Shown here piece after piece: positions 52,477-63,000 of a DNA stretch of 64,000 nucleotides. This DNA comes from Actinomadura viridilutea (GTDB lineage: Bacteria; Actinomycetota; Actinomycetes; Streptosporangiales; Streptosporangiaceae). The number at the start of each line of letters is the position of its first letter. The stretch's first letter is position 1. The notes under the pieces are model-generated. The model ran no database searches. It saw only the letters and a list, made by a program, of their open reading frames with translations, and had not been told where the DNA came from. The stretch lies in assembly GCA_003001795.1 (NCBI GenBank), contig PVNI01000013.1, positions 116,592 through 180,591 on the forward strand, written 5' to 3'. The translations under genes and the position numbers were made by a program.

Positions 52477-53685
52477 TCAGACGCGTTCGAAGACGGCCGC
52501 CAGGCCCTGGCCGCCGCCGATGCACATGGTCTCCAGGCCGTAGCGGGCGTCGCGACGGTGCATCTCGCGGGCGAGGGTGGCGAGGATGCGGGCGCCGGTG
52601 GCGCCGACGGGGTGGCCGAGGGAGATGCCCGAGCCGTTGACGTTGAGGCGGTCGAAGTCGGCGTCCTTGAGGCCCCACTCGCGGGTGACGGCGAGGACCT
52701 GCGCGGCGAACGCCTCGTTCAGCTCGATCAGGTCCATGTCGGCGAGGGTGAGCCCGGCGGCGTCCAGGGCCCGGGCCGTGGCGGGGACGGGGCCGATGCC
52801 CATGGTGCGCGGCGGCACCCCGGCGCGCGCCCACGACACGAGCCGGACGAGCGGCCGCAGCCCCAGTTCGTCGGCCCGCTGCGGGGTGGTGACGACGCAC
52901 ACGGCGGCGGCGTCGTTCTGGCCGCTGGAGTTCCCGGCGGTGACGGTGGCCTGGTCGTCGGTCTTGCCGAGGACGGGACGCAGCTTGGCCAGCTGCTCCA
53001 GGGACGTGTCCGCCCGCGGGTGCTCGTCGGTGTCGACGACCGTCTCGCCCTTGCGGGTCCGCACCGTCACGGGGACGATCTCGTCGGCGAACCGGCCCTC
53101 GCGCTGCGCCGCGACGGCCCGCTGGTGGGAGCGCAGGGCCAGCTCGTCCTGCTCCTCGCGCGGGATGCCGTACTCGCGGCGCAGGTTCTCGGCGGTCTCC
53201 AGCATGCCGCCGGGCACGGGGTGGTTGACGCCGCCCGCCGTGACGCGGCCGCGGTCCAGCGCGTCGTGCAGCTGCAGGGCCCCGCCGCGCACGCCCCACC
53301 GCGCCTCGGTGGTGTAGAACGGCGCGTTGCTCATGCTCTCCGCGCCGCCCGCGATGATCAGGTCGCTGACGCCGGTCTGGATCTGCATGGCCGCGTTGAG
53401 CACGGCCTGCAGCCCCGAGCCGCAGCGCCGGTCGATCTGGCTGCCGCCGACCTCGATCGGCAGGCCCGCGTCCAGCGCCGCGACGCGGCCGATGGCGGGC
53501 GCGTCGGAGGTCGGGTAGCAGTGGCCGAGGATCACCTCGTCGACCGCCTCGCCGGGCAGGCCGGTGCGCTCCAGCAGCGCCCGGATCACGGTCGCGGCCA
53601 GTTCGGCGGCCGGCACGGGCCTGAGCGCCCCGCCGAATCGGCCGATCGGGGTTCGCAACGGCTCGCAGATCACCACTTCGCGCAT
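52477..53685 (-). CDS. acetyl-CoA acetyltransferase / 3-ketoacyl-CoA thiolase
   Basis: 402 residues. Active Cys in DRRCGSGLQAV, His in NGSGISLGHPVGATGAR and Cys in CIGGGQG. Cleaves or condenses beta-ketoacyl-CoA with CoA. ATG 53685 follows GAGGAG. Divergent from a 3-hydroxyacyl-CoA dehydrogenase; together they make the last two steps of a beta-oxidation-type pathway, possibly phenylacetate-linked. Confidence 0.93.
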   Translation of the reverse strand: MREVVICEPLRTPIGRFGGALRPVPAAELAATVIRALLERTGLPGEAVDEVILGHCYPTSDAPAIGRVAALDAGLPIEVGGSQIDRRCGSGLQAVLNAAMQIQTGVSDLIIAGGAESMSNAPFYTTEARWGVRGGALQLHDALDRGRVTAGGVNHPVPGGMLETAENLRREYGIPREEQDELALRSHQRAVAAQREGRFADEIVPVTVRTRKGETVVDTDEHPRADTSLEQLAKLRPVLGKTDDQATVTAGNSSGQNDAAAVCVVTTPQRADELGLRPLVRLVSWARAGVPPRTMGIGPVPATARALDAAGLTLADMDLIELNEAFAAQVLAVTREWGLKDADFDRLNVNGSGISLGHPVGATGARILATLAREMHRRDARYGLETMCIGGGQGLAAVFERV

Positions 53686-53832
53686 CGTTCGCTCCTCACC
53701 GTCCAGGGCCGGGGGCGGTCGTGGAAGACCGGTTCCTGGCAGGCTACGCCGCCGGGTCGACGCCCCCATCACCGACCTTCCGCCCAGTGGAGTTGAATGC
53801 GGTAGGAATCGCACATGGAGGAGGAAACGGCG

Positions 53833-55365
53833 ATGGACGGCTGGGCGGAACGGGCCGGCACGGTACGGGTGATCGGCACGGGCGTGATGGGCCGCGGCAT
53901 CGCGCAGCTCGCGGCGGCGGGCGGCCTCACGGTGGAGCTGGCCGACGCCCGTCCCGAGGCGGTGGCGTCCGCCGTCGAGTACGTGTCGGCGATGTTCGAC
54001 AAGCTGGTGGCCAAGGGCCGGATGACGGCCGAGGACGCGGCGGCGGCCAGGGCGCGGCTGCGTCCGGTGGACGACCCGCTCGCCCCGGCCGACGACTGCG
54101 ACCTGGTCGTCGAGGCCGTGCGGGAGGACCTGGCGACCAAGCGGGAGCTGTTCGCCGCCCTGGAGAAGGTCTGCCCGGACCGCACCGTGCTGGCCACCAA
54201 CACCAGCTCCCTGTCGGTGACGGCGATCGGGGCGGGTCTGGCCGACCCGAGCCGCCTGGCCGGGCTGCACTTCTTCAATCCGGTGCCGCTGATGCGGCTG
54301 GTCGAGGTGATCGCCGGGGCGCGGACCGCGGCGTGGATCCCCGGCGCGCTGGCCGACCTGGTGCGGCGGCTCGGCCACCGCCCGGTGCTGGCGCCCGACA
54401 CCCCCGGCTTTCTGGTCAACCACGCCGGCCGCGGCCTGGTCACCGAGGCGCTGCAGATCCTGGCCGAGGGCGCGGCCGAGCCGGTGGACGTCGACCGGAT
54501 CGCCCGCGACGTGCTCGGCCTGCGCATGGGGCCGTGCGAGCTGCTCGACCTGACCGGGCTGGACGTGTCGCACCCGGTGCTGGAGAGCATCTGGTCGGGG
54601 TTCTACGACGAGCCGCGGCTGCGCCCGTCCCGGATCACGCGGGCGCGGATGGAGGCGGGGCTGCTCGGCCGCAAGACGGGCGAGGGGTTCTACCGGTACG
54701 TGGACGGCGCCAAGCAGGAGCCGCCGGAGCCCGCCGCGCCCGCCGCCGAGGCCCGCCCGATCTGGGTGCACGACACCGAGCCGGGCGTGCGGGACGCCCT
54801 CGCCTCGCTGCTCGGCGAGGTCGAGCGGGGCGACCGCCCGTCGGCGGACGCGGTGGTGCTCGTCGCCCCGTACGGCCGCAGCGCGCTGGACGTGGCGCTC
54901 GAGCACGGCCTGCCCGCCGAGCGGGTGCTCGGGCTGGACCCGCTCGGCGGGTTCGCCTCCCGCCTCACCCTGGCCGTGCACCCCGGCGTGGACCCGGCCG
55001 CCGGACGCGCCGCGCTGGCCGCGCTCGCCGCGACGGGACGGCCCGTCACCGTGGTCCGCGACGCGCCCGCGCCGGTGGCGCAGCGGCTGCTCGCCTCGAT
55101 CGTCAACGTCGGCTGCGCCATCGCCGAGCAGCGGCTGGCCCGCCCGGACGACATCGACGCGGCGGTGCGGCTCGGCCTCGGCTACCCGCGCGGCCCGCTG
55201 GAGTGGGGCGACGACGCCGGCGCCGCCACCGTGCTGCGCGTCCTGCGCGGGCTGCACGCCTCGACCGGCGACCCGCGCTACCGGCCCAGCCTGTGGCTGG
55301 TGGAGCGCGCCGCCCTCGGCCTGCCGCTCACCGCGGCCGGCACCGCCCCGTCCGACCTGCTGTGA
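53833..55365 (+). CDS. 3-hydroxyacyl-CoA dehydrogenase, PaaH-type
   Basis: 510 residues. Rossmann VIGTGVMGRGIAQLA (13-27), LATNTSSLSVT, GLHFFNPVPLMRLVEV with catalytic His, and GFLVNHAGRGLV; then a duplicated C-terminal 3HCDH domain. This extended form is typical of PaaH/3-hydroxyadipyl-CoA dehydrogenases. ATG 53833 has GGAGGAAA upstream; ATG 53815 is less likely. Confidence 0.9.
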   Translation: MDGWAERAGTVRVIGTGVMGRGIAQLAAAGGLTVELADARPEAVASAVEYVSAMFDKLVAKGRMTAEDAAAARARLRPVDDPLAPADDCDLVVEAVREDLATKRELFAALEKVCPDRTVLATNTSSLSVTAIGAGLADPSRLAGLHFFNPVPLMRLVEVIAGARTAAWIPGALADLVRRLGHRPVLAPDTPGFLVNHAGRGLVTEALQILAEGAAEPVDVDRIARDVLGLRMGPCELLDLTGLDVSHPVLESIWSGFYDEPRLRPSRITRARMEAGLLGRKTGEGFYRYVDGAKQEPPEPAAPAAEARPIWVHDTEPGVRDALASLLGEVERGDRPSADAVVLVAPYGRSALDVALEHGLPAERVLGLDPLGGFASRLTLAVHPGVDPAAGRAALAALAATGRPVTVVRDAPAPVAQRLLASIVNVGCAIAEQRLARPDDIDAAVRLGLGYPRGPLEWGDDAGAATVLRVLRGLHASTGDPRYRPSLWLVERAALGLPLTAAGTAPSDLL

Positions 55366-55464
55366 CGGGCCCCTCCCGGCTTCGCGCGATCCCGGTTTGA
55401 ACTGCGTCGCGCGCAGGCGCCGTATCACCCCGACGTAGACGGGATCGTGAAGCTGGGAGGGTTC

Positions 55465-56622
55465 ATGGGGCGTCCGAGCACCGCCAGGAAGCGCCGTCTG
55501 CGCGCGGCGGTCACCGGGACCGCCGCGGCCGTCGCGACCGCGGGACTGGTCGCCGGTTCGCTGTACGTGGTCAACTCCGACGACAAGGCCGACCAGCCGA
55601 AGGAGGCGGGCCTGGCGGGCGCCGCCCACGACCGGCGCGCCGGCGTCCTGAGCGGCCGGCAGCAGACGGGCGCGCAGAGCGCGGGGGCGCTCGCCGCCTC
55701 GCTCGCCCGCCGGCTCGGCGACCGCACCAACGGCGGCTACGTCGACTCGGCGGGCCGCGCGGTCGTCACCGTCACCAACCAGGCGGACGCCGCCGTGGTG
55801 CGCCAGGCCGGGGCCGTGCCGAAGATGGCCGAGCGCAGCCCCGCCGCGCTCAAGCGCGTCACGTCGACGCTGCGCGAGTCGATGGCGAACGTGGCGGGCA
55901 CCGGCTGGGCCGTCGACCCGGCCACGTCCCAGGTGGTGGTGTGGACCGACACGTCGGTCACGGGCGCGCGGATGGCCAAGGTCCGGCGGGTGGCGCAGCA
56001 GATGGGCACGTCCGTGCGGATGGTGCGCCTGCCCGGTCCGCTGCGCACGACCGCCGACGGCGGCGACGCGATCTTCGGCGGCGGGGCGCGCTGCTCGCTG
56101 GGCTTCAACGTCCGCCGCGGCGGCCAGGACTTCTTCCTCACCGCCGGGCACTGCGGCAACGCGGTGCGGGAGTGGTCGGCCGACCAGACGGGCGCCCGGC
56201 CGCTCGGCACCACGGTCGCCAGCAGCTTCCCCGGCAACGACTTCGCGCTCGTGCGGTCCGCGGCGCAGGGGCTGGGCGGCCAGGGGGTCGTCAACCTCTA
56301 CAACGGTCAGGTCCGCGACATCACCGAGGCCGGCGAGGCGGTCGTGGGCCAGCAGGTGGTGCGCAGCGGAAGCACCACGGGGGTCAGCACCGGCCGGGTC
56401 ACCTTCGTCGGCGCGACCGTGAACTTCCCCGAGGGCACGGTCACCGACATGATCCAGACGACGGTGTGCGCGGAGCCGGGCGACAGCGGCGGCCCGCTGT
56501 TCGCCGGGACCACCGCGCTGGGCCTGACCTCCGGCGGGGCGGGCGACTGCCGCAACGGAGGCATCACGTTCTTCCAGCCGGTGACCGAGGCGCTGCAGGA
56601 GTTCGGCGTCGAGATCTTCTGA
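55465..56622 (+). CDS. streptogrisin-like secreted serine protease
   Basis: 385 residues. Signal/anchor, an alpha-lytic-type pro-region, then an S1 chymotrypsin-fold protease: FFLTAGHC (His), GNDFALV (Asp), AEPGDSGGP (Ser). Three Cys pairs (ARCSLGF/GHCGN, TTVCAEPG/GDCRNG) fit streptogrisins. Start ATG 55465 is preferred over GTG 55447 because GGGAGG precedes it. Confidence 0.9.
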   Translation: MGRPSTARKRRLRAAVTGTAAAVATAGLVAGSLYVVNSDDKADQPKEAGLAGAAHDRRAGVLSGRQQTGAQSAGALAASLARRLGDRTNGGYVDSAGRAVVTVTNQADAAVVRQAGAVPKMAERSPAALKRVTSTLRESMANVAGTGWAVDPATSQVVVWTDTSVTGARMAKVRRVAQQMGTSVRMVRLPGPLRTTADGGDAIFGGGARCSLGFNVRRGGQDFFLTAGHCGNAVREWSADQTGARPLGTTVASSFPGNDFALVRSAAQGLGGQGVVNLYNGQVRDITEAGEAVVGQQVVRSGSTTGVSTGRVTFVGATVNFPEGTVTDMIQTTVCAEPGDSGGPLFAGTTALGLTSGGAGDCRNGGITFFQPVTEALQEFGVEIF

Positions 56623-56651
56623 CCTGCCCTGCGCGGTGTCCGGGGCCGGGT

Positions 56652-56765
56652 CGCTCGGCGGGGCTCCGGCAAGGGGTCCCGGGCGGCCGCTCCCTCCCGC
56701 CCGGGATCGGTGCCCCGAGGGGCTCGCTCAAGGCGGGCCCCTCGGGGTCCCAGCCCCGCCGAGCG
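56652..56765. terminator. branched inverted-repeat terminator between convergent genes
   Basis: Perfect 14-bp outer arms (56652-56665 with 56752-56765) enclose two inner GC hairpins (GTCCCGGGCG region; CCCCGAGGGGC/GCCCCTCGGGG). It ends both the protease and the GH5 genes. Confidence 0.65.
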
Positions 56766-56774
56766 CCTGGACGC

Positions 56775-57962
56775 TCAGTCCCCGTGCCGCCCCGGCGCCG
56801 CGAAGTGATCGGGGGCCCTCAGCCGGGCCCGGATCCAGATCCCCGCGGGACGCAGCGACGCGGTGCCCGCGAACGGGCCGTCCCGGCAGGTCCCGGGGCG
56901 GAACACCGACGCGTCGCTGTAGTTCCAGTTCACCCAGCTGATCTTCTTGCGCGCCATCAGGTCGAGATACCGCTGCGCCCGGGTGAAGTCGTTGCCCGCG
57001 CCCTCGTGGGTCTGGGTGCCGAACTCGGTGACGAACACCGGGATGCGGTCGGCCGCGCGCGACAGCACGTCGAGATAGCGGCGTCCGTGGCCGCCCGCGT
57101 AGAAGTGGAACGTGTACATGACGTTGCCCGCGCGCACCGGGGCGTTGACGATCTCCTGTTCGTCGGAGTCCTCCGACACGCCGAGCGACGACCAGCCGCG
57201 CGTCCCGACCAGGATCGGCGCGTCCGGGTCGTACCGCCGGATCACCGGCACGAGCCGCTCCGCGTAGTCGCGGACGCTCGTCCAGGGCACCCGGTACGGC
57301 TCGTTGGCGATCTCGTACAGCACCATGCCGCGCGCCGCGTGCCGCCGCGCGATCTCGGTGAAGAACGCCGCCGCCCGGCCGAGGTCGCGGTGCGGGTCCC
57401 GCGGGCCGAGCACGTGCCAGTCGACGATGACGTAGAGGCCGAGGGCGTTCGCCTGCGCGATGAGCCTGTGCACCAGGTCGGTGATCCGGCGGGGGTTGCG
57501 CTCGTAGCCGCCCTCGCGCACGTACACCGGCAGCCGGATCACGTCCGCCTTCCAGTCGCGGGCCAGCGCGTCCAGCGCCTCGCGGCGGAGGCAGCCCTGG
57601 TACCACTGCAGGCCGTGCGCGCTCATGCCGCGCAGCTGCACGGGGCGGCCGTGCTCGTTGCACAGCCGCACGCCGCAGACGCGCAGCCTGCCGTTGATCG
57701 CGACCGGACTGCCCGCGGGCGACCCGCCCGCGGGCGCGGCCCCGGATCGCGGGACGGCGCCCGTGAAACCGCGGCCGTGCGAGGGATGCGGGCTCACCTG
57801 GGGCTCGGAGAGCAGGACCGGTAGAAGCACGACAAGGGCCGCTCCCAGCGCGCCCAGACCGCGCCGGGTGCCGAGTCCTGCGACGCCGCGAGGGGAACGG
57901 CGGTCCCTGGGATGACCCAAGCCGACTCCGCCTTGACCTTCGGTCGCCTCGCCTTGTGGCAC
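56775..57962 (-). CDS. GH5-family glycoside hydrolase (cellulase-like), membrane-anchored or secreted
   Basis: 395 residues. N-terminal basic stretch and membrane segment (about 37-52), a Pro/Ser-rich linker, then a GH5 barrel: LRGMSAHGLQWYQ, ADVIRLPVYVREGGY, LYVIVDWHVLG, acid/base Glu in YEIANEPYR, HFYAGGH and nucleophile Glu in FVTEFGTQ. Likely hydrolyses beta-glucan or cellulose outside the cell. The exact start is uncertain. Confidence 0.87.
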   Translation of the reverse strand: MPQGEATEGQGGVGLGHPRDRRSPRGVAGLGTRRGLGALGAALVVLLPVLLSEPQVSPHPSHGRGFTGAVPRSGAAPAGGSPAGSPVAINGRLRVCGVRLCNEHGRPVQLRGMSAHGLQWYQGCLRREALDALARDWKADVIRLPVYVREGGYERNPRRITDLVHRLIAQANALGLYVIVDWHVLGPRDPHRDLGRAAAFFTEIARRHAARGMVLYEIANEPYRVPWTSVRDYAERLVPVIRRYDPDAPILVGTRGWSSLGVSEDSDEQEIVNAPVRAGNVMYTFHFYAGGHGRRYLDVLSRAADRIPVFVTEFGTQTHEGAGNDFTRAQRYLDLMARKKISWVNWNYSDASVFRPGTCRDGPFAGTASLRPAGIWIRARLRAPDHFAAPGRHGD

Positions 57963-58061
57963 TCCTGGTCACCATTAAAACTCGGCGCAATCTTCCTCCC
58001 CGGCGCGGGGGCAGGCCGTACGCGGGCCGGTGGCCTGCGATTTCGTTGCCCGCAACCGTGC

Positions 58062-58103
58062 CGCCGCCCTCGCCCCGCGTGAGCGGGCGGGGCGAGGGCG
58101 GCG
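58062..58103 (-). terminator. terminator after the CU044_5270-type gene (pair 2)
   Basis: Perfect 17-bp stem (58062-58078 with 58087-58103) and an 8-base loop, 11 bases after the stop. Confidence 0.85.
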
Positions 58104-58113
58104 AGCGGTCAGG

Positions 58114-59301
58114 TCAGGAGCCGGGCCGGGGGTCGTCAGCGTCCGCGGGACGGGACGGGCGGCCGTCCGTCCACCTGGATTCGACGATCACCGTGTAGCC
58201 CTCCACCGTGCCCGGCCGGAAGACGGCGGGGTCGTCCGCGCCGCGCCGCACCGTGGTCGACACCGTCGCCAGCAGCGCCCCGGTGTTCGGGTCGAAGATG
58301 GCGCGCTCCATCGACGTTCCGCCGCCCCCCGGCGCGGTGCGGGGCGCCTCCAGCGCCACGCCCGGCCGTCCGATCGGGTCGGCGACCCGGCCCACCGCGC
58401 GCACGCCCGGGGTGTCGGCGAGCATCCTGATGAACGCCGCCCACACCTTCGGCGGCAGCGGCAGCTCCGACACCGCCAGGGTCGCCTCGACGATCTTCTG
58501 GCCGGGGCCGGTGGGCAGCCTGGAGTCGCGCCTGTCCCGCGGCGAGCCCTCGGACGGCCGCGGCGCCAGCAGCTTCTCCAGCTCCTTGGGGTCGGTGGGC
58601 AGGTTCTGCACCTCCTCCGCCGTCAGCGCCCGCCCGCTGGGCTGCAGGACGTAGCGGTCGGAGTTCTCGTTCCGGTCGCTGCGCGACTCCTTCCACTTGG
58701 TGGGCGCGGTGCGGTAGAGGTCCGGCAGCGCCCTGGGGTCCTGGCTGGAGGGGAACGTGCGCGGCGCCCCGGCGCGCCTCCACAGCGCCTCGTCTCGGGA
58801 CGTCTGCGGCCGGGTCGGCAGGTCGCGCGTCCAGACGGCCGAGTCGTCGGCCCGGTCGCGGGCCCGCCACTGCCAGATCTCGTGGCACGGCTGGACGATG
58901 TAGTCGCCCGTCTCGGCCTTGACGGGTTCGGCGTGGCAGTTGCGGACGTGCGTCACCAGGTATCGGCCGTCGGCCTGCCGTTCGGCCTGGACGGCCGCGG
59001 CGAGCACCATTTCCCGGGGGCCGGGACCGCTCGGCCGGGTCGGCGCGGCGCCGCCGGAGCCGACGGCCGCGACGGCGACGGCGGCCGCCGCGGCGGCCGC
59101 GACCAGGCCGAGCCCGAGGCCGAGCGGGCGGCGCCCCCGCAGCCACCCGTTCCAGCGTCGGGCCTTTCGCGCCGGCGGCCGGTCGGCCGTCCGCGCCAGC
59201 TCCAGCAGGCGCTCCCGACCCGCGGCGGTCACCTGCCGCGATGGGCCGCCCTCGTCCAGCAGGGCGGCGACCAGCGTCGTCTCGTCCCGCATGTCATCCA
59301 T
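58114..59301 (-). CDS. CU044_5270-type membrane protein (ECF sigma partner, pair 2)
   Basis: 395 residues with the same plan as 24894-26051: cytoplasmic N-terminus, one membrane segment (about 59-80), and an extracytoplasmic domain with REMVLAAAVQAERQADGRYL, DEALWRRAGAPRTF and MERAIFDPNTGALLA near the end. Two Cys (RNCHAEP, QPCHEIW) could form a disulfide. Overlaps its sigma gene by 8 bases. Confidence 0.8.
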   Translation of the reverse strand: MDDMRDETTLVAALLDEGGPSRQVTAAGRERLLELARTADRPPARKARRWNGWLRGRRPLGLGLGLVAAAAAAAVAVAAVGSGGAAPTRPSGPGPREMVLAAAVQAERQADGRYLVTHVRNCHAEPVKAETGDYIVQPCHEIWQWRARDRADDSAVWTRDLPTRPQTSRDEALWRRAGAPRTFPSSQDPRALPDLYRTAPTKWKESRSDRNENSDRYVLQPSGRALTAEEVQNLPTDPKELEKLLAPRPSEGSPRDRRDSRLPTGPGQKIVEATLAVSELPLPPKVWAAFIRMLADTPGVRAVGRVADPIGRPGVALEAPRTAPGGGGTSMERAIFDPNTGALLATVSTTVRRGADDPAVFRPGTVEGYTVIVESRWTDGRPSRPADADDPRPGS

Positions 59302-59899
59302 GGAAGTGCTCCTCCGCGTGTGTGGGATCGGTCCCGCCCAGTGCCTCCCGCACCTTTCGTCGAGCCCGGTTCATCCGCGATCCGACGGTTCCCGGAGGGA
59401 TCTCCAGCGCCTGTGCGACCTCCTCGTAGCGCAGCCCGCCGATGGCGACGAGGAGCAGCACGTCCCGGTCGCCCTCGGACAGCTCGGCGAGGGCCCCGGC
59501 CAGTTGCGGCCGGACGCCCTCGGCGGCCACCCGCGCGGCGACCCGGGACTCGTGCCCGTCGGCGCGCCACTCCGGCGCCATGCGGGCCAGCGCGGCGTAA
59601 CGGCGGCGCTCGTCGCGCCGGTGCCGGCCGACCAGGTTGGTGGCCATCCCGTACAGCCAGGGGCGCACCGCCCCGCGCGCCGGGTCGAAGCGGTCGCGCT
59701 TGCGGAACGCGGCGCAGAACGTCTCGGCGGCGATGTCGTCGGCGACGTCCCTGCCGAGGCGGGCCGCCACGTAGCGGTAGATCTCCGGGAAGTACCGGTC
59801 GTAGATCACGGCGAATCGATCGGGCTCATGCCGGGACTGCTCGATCACCGCGGCGTCGTCGGTGGCGACGTCCGGTGGAGCGGTCATCCGTGGCTCCAT
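59294..59899 (-). CDS. ECF RNA polymerase sigma factor (pair 2)
   Basis: 201 residues. Sigma-2 FAVIYDRYFPEIYRYVAARL and DDIAAETFCAAFRKR; sigma-4 LSEGDRDVLLLVAIGGLRYE and PPGTVGSRMNRARRKV. Coupled to the membrane partner. A second, diverged copy of the 24894-26662 arrangement. Confidence 0.92.
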   Translation of the reverse strand: MEPRMTAPPDVATDDAAVIEQSRHEPDRFAVIYDRYFPEIYRYVAARLGRDVADDIAAETFCAAFRKRDRFDPARGAVRPWLYGMATNLVGRHRRDERRRYAALARMAPEWRADGHESRVAARVAAEGVRPQLAGALAELSEGDRDVLLLVAIGGLRYEEVAQALEIPPGTVGSRMNRARRKVREALGGTDPTHAEEHFHG

Positions 59900-60030
59900 T
59901 CCATATCCGGCCTTTCGAGGCGAACGGCGGTCACTCGGTACTCACCCGCATCAGGAGTTCTTCTTCACGACCGCCGCTCGCACGCCCACCGGCGCAGACC
60001 GAAGGTTTGCGTCGGTCGCTTTCTGACGTG

Positions 60031-60068
60031 AGAAGGCCGCCGTGCGCGGTGGCGCGCGGCGGCCTTCT
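60031..60068 (-). terminator. terminator after the subtilase gene
   Basis: Perfect 12-bp arms AGAAGGCCGCCG/CGGCGGCCTTCT, 16 bases past the stop. Confidence 0.8.
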
Positions 60069-60083
60069 GCGAGCGAACGCGGA

Positions 60084-63000
60084 TCAGCGGACGTTGTACG
60101 CCCTGATGATCCGCTGGTCGATGGCGCTGCCGCCCGCGTCCTCGGCGGCGACGCGTATCGAGACCGCCTGGCCGGCGGCGGCCTTGGGCAGCGTCGCGGA
60201 GAACTTCCCGCCGCCCAAGGCCGTCACCTCGGCCCGACGCCAGGTCGCGCCGTCGTCCAGCGACGTCCACAGGCGCAGCCCGGTGACCTTCGCCGTGCCG
60301 CTTCCGGCCACCCGCGCGACCTGGAACGTGGCGGGGCCGCCCGTCGGCTGGTTGCGCAGGTCGAGGCCGAGGTCGTAGTCGACGGTCAGCAGCGGGACGG
60401 GCACGCCGGAGTGGCCCGCGGGCGCGGCGGAACGGAACCTCCACGTGGTGGACGTCCGCGTCGACACGGGAGTGAACGTCGAGGCGTCGGTGTCGTAGCG
60501 GATCTCGTACGTCGCCGACCGCGCGGGCACGTCGAACCGGCCGGCCCGCGCCTCGACCTCACCGATCTTCCGGCCGTCCGCGGTGACGGTGAGGCGGCGG
60601 GTCAGCGGGTCGTTGCCGTTCTCGTCCCAGTAGCCGCAGTCGAAGCCGTCCGGGCGCGTCTGCAGGTCGACGAAGGCGACGTTCAGCACACCGCGGGTGC
60701 GGGTCACCGGCTGAGGGAGGCATTCGCTCAGTGAGACGGCGTTGACGGAGACGGGCCCGGGGCGCAGGGGCTGGCGGCCCCACGTCTGCGTCGTGCGGCT
60801 GCCCGGCTCGCGCCGTTGAAGCGGAATCTGCTCGCCCCACCCGTTCAGCGCCTCGAAGAACGCCTCGTCCAACCACTCGACGCCGCGCCCGGCGGAGAGG
60901 TAGTCGGTGCGCGTCGTCCCGGGGGTCACCCTGCCGTCCGCCTCGAAGCCGAGGAAGCCCTCGGGGGTCACGCCGTAGCGCTTCTCGCTCATCGGCGTCT
61001 CGGTGTCCCCGTCGAACGCGGCGAACCGCTGGTCGACGCGGGCCATGCGCGCGCGGGACTCGGGCGTCACTATGTGCACGGGGTCGTCGGGCACCCGGTC
61101 GCCCATGGGTTCCTGCAGGTCGTAGACCTCCCCCGGCGCCGTCAGCCGGTAGATGCCGTAGGGGCGGAACTCACCGGTCTGCGCGGTGCCGGTGGGCTGA
61201 ACGTAGACCTTCTCCTTTTGCGGCTGCCACGTGTAGACCACCTCGCCCCACATGTCCTGGTGGTTGCTGCGCACCTGCAGGGACGCGGCCATCTTGGTCT
61301 CGGTCGTACGGTCGGAGACCTTGGCTCCTATCTCTTTGGCGCCTGCCCCGTCCAGGACGACGGTCGTGTCGCGGTCGACCACGACTTCGGGGGTGCCCGC
61401 GAGAGCGGAACGAGGGGCTTCCGGGTTGTCGTCGGAGACCACGCCCATGACGCTGTAGCGGCCTGCGGGCACTCTGAGCCGCACCGTGCCGTCCTCACCC
61501 GTCGACGGGTAATCGTTGAACAGCGCGACGTCGTCCAGGTTGACCACGCTCGCGCCGGCGCTCATGTTCCCGTCCTGGGTGCCGGGCAGAGGCGTCGCCT
61601 TGACCGTCAGTTCGTGGCTGGGCGGCTCCACGTGGAACGTGACCGGTGTGCGGATGGTCGCGCCATCGGTCTTGGCGGTCACCTCGGCCGTGTAGAGCCC
61701 CGGCTTGCCGCCCAGCTTCGCCGCGTCCACCCGAAGGGTCGCGGACGCTTCCCCGCCCGCCGGGACGTCCACTTGGGCGGACGACAGCGACGCGGCGCCG
61801 TCCGCGGTGTTCCCCCGACGGTCGGTCACCCGCACGTCCAGGTCGAGCCGTACCGTGCTCGCCGAACGCGACGCCCAGCGCAGTTCGGTCTTGAGCGGGG
61901 CGTGCCCCGGGTAGGCGGAGGCGCCCAGGTGCGGCGCCGCCTGGAGCGAGACGACGGGTCCCGTGGTGGCGGCGGCGACGTCGAGACGCCCGGCGCCGCG
62001 TTCGAACGCGTCCCCGTCAACGGGTGCGGCGGAGCCGACCAGGGCGGACTTCAGCTGGGCGGGCGTCCACCCCGGGTGCTTCTGCAGCAGCAGTGCGGCC
62101 GCGCCCGCGACATGGGGCGTCGCCATGGACGTCCCGGACGCGGAGGTGTAATGCGTGTCCAGGGCGTCGCCCATCGACGTGCCCGCGGCCCGCGCGGCGA
62201 CGATGTCGACGCCGGGGGCGACGATCTCCGGCTTGGCCGCGTACCGTCCGGTGCGCGGGCCGCGGCTGGAGAATTCGGCGAGGCGGTCTCGGCCATCCAC
62301 GGCGCCCACCGTGAGCGCGGCGTCGGCGGAGCCCGGCGTTTCGATCAAGGAAATCCCGCCGGAGTTCCCGGCGGCCGCGACGAACAGGGCGCCGTACCGG
62401 TCGGTGAGCCGGTCCACCGCCTGCGCCAGGGGGTCCGTGCCGTCGGTGGGGTCGCCGCCGAGGCTCATCGTGACGACCTTGGCGCGCGGGGCGGCCCACT
62501 CCATTCCCGCGATGACGGACGACTCGGTGCCGAAGCCGTCGTCGCCGAGCACCTTGCCGACCAGCAGGCGCGCGTCCGGGGCGACGCCCCGCCGCTCCCC
62601 GTCCGAGGCGGCGCCGCTGCCCGCGACGATGGAGGCGACGTGCGTGCCGTGCCCGAGCCGGTCGACCGTGTCGGCGGCCTCGGAGAAGTTCGCGGTCTCG
62701 GCGACGCGGTCCTTGAGGTCGGGGTGGTCCGGATCCACTCCCGTGTCCAGGACGGCGACCGTGACGCCGCGCCCGGTGATCCCCGCCTGCCACGCGGCGG
62801 GCGCCCCGATCTGGCTCAGGTTGCGGTCGAGAGTCGCGGCCGACGCGGCCCGCGCGGCACCCGACGCGAGGGCGGGCGCAAGCGGGGCGGAACTCGCGCG
62901 GACCTTGCGGTCGAGCCAGATGCGGCGGATGTCGTTCGCCGCCTTGGCCCGGGTGCGGGGGGCCAGGGACGCGGCGAGACGCTCCGCGTCCTTCTTGGGC

